Assembly: GCF_037975245.1 (NCBI RefSeq)
Contig: NC_092567.1
Coordinates: 2,651,214 to 2,715,213 of the forward strand
Direction of reading: 5' to 3'
Source: Apostichopus japonicus
Lineage: Eukaryota > Echinodermata > Holothuroidea > Aspidochirotida > Stichopodidae
DNA length: 64,000 nt
Positions 58,400-64,000 of this stretch are shown here, in pieces. The translations under genes and the position numbers were made by a program. The notes below the pieces were generated by a model. It had not been told where the DNA came from. It ran no database searches and saw nothing but the letters and a program-made list of their open reading frames with translations. Within the stretch, counting starts at the first letter, position 1; each line of letters opens with the position of its first letter.

Positions 58400-59440
58400 C
58401 CACTATACACGAGCTGCTATATAGGATCGACTATGTACGGCATCCACAATAACAAATCTATTATGCCTGATCCGCGATGAAGATCCATTATAAACGATCC
58501 GCTTTACACGGTCCACTATGCTGGATCCACTTTACAGGATCGACTATATATGATCCAATATGCTGGTTACAATATTAACGAACGACTGAGCTGAAACCAC
58601 TCTACATGATCACTATTCTGGACCCACCACGCAAGATCTACTGTGCACTATGTACGATCCTCTATGTTGAAAGATGAAAGATTAAAGATACACTATAAAG
58701 GGTTATATATGTATTACTCACTATACCCGATCCAATATGCTGGATCCACTATGCACATTCCGCTATATACGATCAATTATAAACGATCCACTTTACACGA
58801 TTCACTATACTGGATCCACTTTACAGGATCCACTATACATTATCTAATATCCAGGATCCAATATGCTGGATCCACTATCAAGATCCAGTATACACGATCC
58901 TCTTTACATTAATCATTATACATGATGCACTATACAGGATCAAATATCTACCATACACTATACATGATGCAATATACAGGATCCAATATCTACCATACAC
59001 TATACATGATGCAATATACAGGATCCAATATCTACCATACACTATACATGATGCAATATACAGGATCCAATATGCAGGATCAACTATTTATTATCCACTA
59101 TACGTGATCAGTATGCTGGATCCACAATGCGTGATCTGATATGCGTGCTCCACTATATATGATCACTATGCTGGATCTTCTAAACATGAAACACTCTAAA
59201 CGACACTTTACATAACCCACTATTCACCTTTTATTGTACAGGATCCGATATGCATGTTCAAATATATATGATCCGTTATACAAAACCTAAAATACAGAAT
59301 ACACTATACGAGATCCACCATACGTGACTTACTATACGAGATTTAACATACATGGTCCACCATGTATGAAACAATATACGCGATCCACTTTACATGATCC
59401 ACTATACAGAATCCACATAGACATGTATACGTTCATCTTG
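58400..59440. repeat. GATCC minisatellite
   Basis: About 1 kb of imperfect roughly 17-20 bp units built on GATCCACTATACA/GATCCAATATGCTG. Within it, three and a half exact or near-exact 42-bp units (starting CATGATGCAATATACAGG) lie at 58921-59081, a recent higher-order expansion. The ORFs at 58643 and 58922 are repeat translations. The units contain GATC or GGATCC at high density. Confidence 0.95.
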
Positions 59441-61477
59441 ATAATATTTGCAATGGGAAAATTAAACAATTCTGTTATATGGTTATATCGTTCATGAACA
59501 GTATCTCATGCTTGAAAATACCGATTTGGTTTGGGTGGAATATGAATTAATAAACATGTTTCAATCCGGCACTACACGTAACCGAAACAAAACGGAAACC
59601 GAAACGATAGTGACGTTAGATATGATAATATTCGATATTTATCACACTTCTATAGATACGTAAATGATACAACGTTATTACATACTTTTCACCATCGCAA
59701 GCGATTACTGTTTGGGGTCATTGCATCTTACGTGACGATTGTTATTATTATCTTGATATGCCCAGCCCTAGAAAATAGGAGATTTAGAAGATTCAGAGAC
59801 TTACCTTAACTGATATAAGTTTTCAGAATATCCTTTGATAAAAGTTATTAGACGCTTTCTAATGTCGTTGCTCCACGGACGCTAGAATATCCAGGTATTT
59901 TTTACATATAACGAGTATCTGAATGTGAAATACCGAATTTTGTGACAATCCAGCTGACGTTGACGAATTTCAATCGTAACATAAAATTCATATAATACGC
60001 TTTCAATAATGTCTTAACTATTGAGAATACACTACCACAATATTTAAACTACTCGACAGTCTAAAAAAATGAGGAGGGTCGCTTAGCTTCCTCAACCTGA
60101 AAATAGAGCTTAAGTGATACTTCCTGCTTTTAAGTAAATGTAATGTTTCCTGGTACTCAAGAGGGGGGGGGGGTCTGGGGGGTCGCTCGGTAGGTTTATG
60201 ATATACAGTAAAGTATAGGAATATGTTATGATGGCATGTCTTGCTAGACTGATACACATTAATGGAAGCGATGTTATTACCTATTGACAACGCCTTAACT
60301 AATGTACATCTGTTTTAGCAATTCAGTGCATAGTTCTGTTATATTTATACATAGCTTGAATAACAGCCAACGGTAAAAAATATTGGTATTCAGAAATGTA
60401 ACATTAAATTTGTCCTTAGAAACTAATACTGCTTAAATCCAACCCCCACACGTCACAGTCATTTGAACTTCCTCTTTTAGTTCGTAATATTAGTTTTACT
60501 TTGGAGAACCGCAAAAGTTCATACAACCCAGCTAACCACGACCAATTCCTTCATAGTGTGTGCAGTCTGTCTTAGTCAATGATGTATGACGGTAGCAAGC
60601 AACAATGGTATGTAGGTGTTATTTCTAACTCGGGTAATTAAACAAAGCAGCACTGGTATTCATCGCCCAATGTAACGGAGACAATCACATAGAAATTCTG
60701 TTATAATTATTCATTCGGTTGTGACGATTTGGTAGATTGTATTTTGGCTGAAATGGTTCCGACTGCATGTGTGTTATAAACAGCACACTATTACACGTCT
60801 ATATTGCAAATCCTTATAGTACACACATCACCCGTTGTGTGCTTCCATTACATATGTACACCGATACAATGACATCAAAGAAAACGATATTCACAATTAC
60901 GAGGAGTGACATATCACATAATAAGCTACTTTACTTATTGAAGGCAAGGTTTCGAAGTTAATTATAGTTATACCTGTTGGAATATTTTTATTATATCTTT
61001 AATAGAGGTACGCCTTGAAGTTTGGGGATATATGCTATATAAGAAACACAAACCAACCTCACGTATCGTCGTCATTGACTATGCCTAGTATAAACTATTA
61101 ATATTATATAAGGTAGCTATCATTTCTTTGAATTAAATTAGTTTTGAAATCACCCATTCCCGCCGAATTACACAGTAAAGCCCAAGTCCTAGATGTAACC
61201 TGCGTATAATGCAGTGACGCTGTGAGCTACACCTATTAATTTAGGTTTGCATACATTTCAACTGTGCAGAAAGTGTGAAACGGCTTCTTATACAAGGTAA
61301 AAAGTAAAAAAGTGTCAGTCTTATATGAATAATACACATTTAAATTGCGTAGGGAAACATTACAGACCGTAACACCGACGTCCACAATTTCTCGAACGTC
61401 CTTCTACATCAACTTAACTTTTAGTTTGTTATTGTTAGTTTTATATAGTATTATATATACATCATATACAGCCATCC
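59441..61477. other. Non-coding spacer with a hAT-like end
   Basis: No supported exon. At about 59751-59769 CTTGATATGCCCAGCCCTA reads, on the other strand, as TAGGGCTGGGCATATC, a typical outer end of hAT-like elements. No partner was found, so it is probably a truncated copy. A G10 run lies at about 60164. Confidence 0.35.
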
Positions 61478-64000
61478 TATCCATCCATCCTATCTATCAT
61501 ATCTTTCCATCCTATCTATCCATCCAATCCATCCATCCATCCTATCCATCCATCATATCCACCCATCATATCCATCCATCCTTTTCATTCATCCTATCCA
61601 TCCTATCCATCCATCCTATCATTCCATCGTATCGATGCATCATATCTATCCTATCCATCCATCCATCCTATACATCCATCATATCCATCCATCCTATTCA
61701 TCCTATCTATCCATCCTACGCATGCATCGTATCCATATATGCTATACATCCTATCCATCCATCCTACCATTTCATCGTATCGATGCATCATATTCATCCT
61801 ATCTATCCATCCTATCATTCAATCGTATCCATCCATCCTATCCGTCTTATGTCCTATGAAACCTATGAATGCATAATATCAATCTATCCTATACATCCAA
61901 TTATATCCATCCATCCTTTATATCCATCGTATCCCTCTATCCTATCTATCCATCCTATCCATCTATCATATCCGTCTATATATATTATCTATCCAAACAA
62001 CCATCTATCCTATACATCAATCCTATCCCTCCATCCTATCCATCAATCCAATCCATCCTATCTATCCATCCTATGAATGTATCGTATCCTATCTATCCAA
62101 TCCATCCATCCTATACATCCATCCTATTCATCCATCCTATCCATCCATACTATCCATCCTATATATCCATCCTATATATTCATCCTATCAATCCATCGCA
62201 TCCCTTTATCCTATATATCCTATCCATCCATCGTATCAATCCATCCTATCCATCCATCCTATCTATCCATCCTATCCATCGATCCTACATATCTATCATA
62301 TATATCAATCATATTTATCCTATCCGTCCATCCACCTACTCTATCTATCATTTTCATCCATCCTATCCATCCATCATATCTATCCTATTCATCCTATGGA
62401 TCCATCCTTTACATTCTATCCATCCTATCCACCAATCATATCTAACATATCCATCAATCCTAACCATACATCCTGTCCATCTTATCTATCTATTATATCC
62501 ATCCATCATATCCATCCTATCTATCCACCCTATTATTCCATCGTATCTATTTGTCCTATCCATCCTATCTATCCATCCCATATATCCATCCTACGAATCC
62601 TTCGAATCCATCTATCCTATACATCATATCCATTCATCATATAAATCCATCTTATCCATCTTATCCATCCATCCTATACATCCATCATATATATTCATCC
62701 TAACCATCGTATCCTCATATCCTATATATCCATCCTATCCATCTATCATATCCATTTATATTATCTATTCATCCAATTCATCTATCCTATACATCCATTA
62801 TATCCAACCATCCTATCCATAAATCGTATCCAACCTATCTATCCACCCTTTCCATCCATAATATACATACATCATATCCATCCATCCTATCCATCCATCC
62901 TATCCATCCTTTACATCCATCCTATACATCCATCATATCTATCCATCCTATCAATCCATCGAATCAATGCATCTGTTCTATACATCTCATATATCCATAT
63001 ATTTCCATCTAACCTATACATCAATCCTGTCCATACATCCTATCCATCCATCATGTATATCCATCCTATCAATCCATCGTATCAATTCATCCGATCATTC
63101 CTATCCATCCTATCCTATCAATCCTATCCATGCATCCTATCCACCAGTTCTGTCAATCCAACCATCATATAAATCCATCCTTTCCATCGTATACATCTAT
63201 TATATACAACATATCAATCCATCTTATCCATCATATCCATCCTATCTATCCTATCCACCCTATCCATCCATCCATCTTAATCCTATCCATCCTATCCATT
63301 CATCCTATCCATTCCATTCCATCTCATCCATCAATCCAATCCATATGTCCTTCCATCCATCATATCCATCCATTCTTTTTATCCATCCTATACATCCTAT
63401 CCATCCAATTCTATCCATCCATCCATTCAATCCATCATATACATCATATCCATCCAATTATATATATCCATCTTATACATCAATACTATCTATCCATCCA
63501 ACTATCCATCCTATCAATCCATCGTATCCATTTATCCTATACATTATATCCATCCGTCGTATCCATCAATCCTATCTACCCATCCTATCTTCCAATCATA
63601 TCCATCCATCATATCCATCCATCCATCCTATCCATCTATCATATACTTCCTATCCATCCAATTACATCCATCGTATTCCTTACATTCATCCTATTCATCT
63701 ATCCTATCCATCCAACATATACATCCAACCTATCCATTCATCCTATCTATCCATCATATCCATTCACCATATCCATCCATCCTATCCATCCATCTTATAC
63801 TTACTATCCATCCAATTATATCCATCTATCCTATACATCCATCATATCCATCCATCCTACCCATTCAACTTATACATCCAACATATCCATCCATGCTAAA
63901 CATCCATCCTATCCATCTATCCATCCTATACATCCTATCCCTCGTATCCATCTTATATCCATCCTATGAATGCATATTATCCATCTATCCTATCCATTCT
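61478..64000. repeat. Large ATCC/TATCC satellite array
   Basis: More than 2.5 kb of CCATCCTATCCATC-type sequence made of 4-bp ATCC and 5-bp TATCC/CATCC units in irregular order, with occasional CATATCC and CGTATCC variants, continuing past the window edge. Long ORFs (up to 317 codons) arise because stops are rare in this repeat; they read Ile, Pro, Ser, His, Tyr and Leu only and are not genes. The variable unit order suggests slippage rather than a fixed long monomer. Confidence 0.97.

Noticed and set aside
58643-59107. Tyr/His/Ile-rich ORFs
   Set aside because: Translations of the GATCC minisatellite.
61345-63969. ORFs of 243-317 codons rich in Ile, Pro, Ser and His
   Set aside because: Pure satellite translation; the same character appears in several frames.
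1-64000. tRNA, rRNA, CRISPR or bacterial operon features
   Set aside because: I looked for tRNA-like GGTTCGAATCC boxes, rRNA landmarks and regularly spaced repeats with unique spacers and found none. The tandem arrays are eukaryotic satellites.

Overview
The window looks like 64 kb of nuclear DNA from an invertebrate animal, most likely a marine deuterostome such as an echinoderm (a sea cucumber is a good guess). This rests on AT-rich, intron-dominated sequence, small exons with GT/AG borders, an NLR-type NACHT protein with ribonuclease-inhibitor-like LRR exons, PIF/Harbinger and hAT-like elements, LINE fragments, and DNA elements ending in CAGGGGCGTATCCAGG. No prokaryotic gene organisation is present. 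The only long open reading frame in unique sequence is one NACHT exon. Nearly all other ORFs are chance or repeat readings, so genes were traced through splice signals and phase continuity. All gene models are inferences from sequence alone.

The main gene is an NLR-like receptor on the minus strand. A candidate 5' UTR exon lies near 56.2 kb, the exon with the likely start codon at 55691-55789, and the large NACHT exon at 53976-55453. An LRR exon of 168 nt (two 28-residue repeats) lies at 23537-23704. Three small exons at 15694-15770, 10813-10874 and 914-949 follow in compatible splice phase, and the gene would continue past the left edge. Degenerate or weak LRR-like and coding-like pieces on the same strand (30.3-35.3 kb) may be missing exons or relics. 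The LRR part could equally belong to a neighbouring paralogue.

A second gene on the plus strand occupies about 36.3-40.7 kb. Its last four exons (37049, 37793, 38540, 40126) have good splice sites and mutually consistent phases, ending in a stop at 40206-40208 with an AATAAA 467 nt downstream. The product is not recognised. A weaker plus-strand model pairs an ATG exon at 8228-8255 with an exon at 20524.

The rest is repeats. From left to right: a composite CAGG-ended element (1.8-3.4 kb); a family of old duplicates (3.7-9.4 kb); a complete PIF/Harbinger element carrying a broken Myb/SANT gene (5956-7007); a hAT-like repeat (12.1-13.3 kb) related to a fuller one at 44550-46308; about 140-bp monomers (18.3 and 19.3 kb); a perfect 41-bp palindrome (25.6 kb); LINE relics in opposite orientations (28.3 and 29.1 kb); a 290-bp tandem duplication (33.3 kb); a purine-rich minisatellite (40.9-41.6 kb); a segmental duplication with AGCTCCC minisatellite (43.0 and 47.1 kb); a tandemly repeated U2-headed structured RNA-like unit (48.9 kb); an intact 1255-bp CAGG-ended element (51279-52533); a GATCC minisatellite (58.4-59.4 kb); and a large ATCC satellite running off the right edge (61.5-64 kb).
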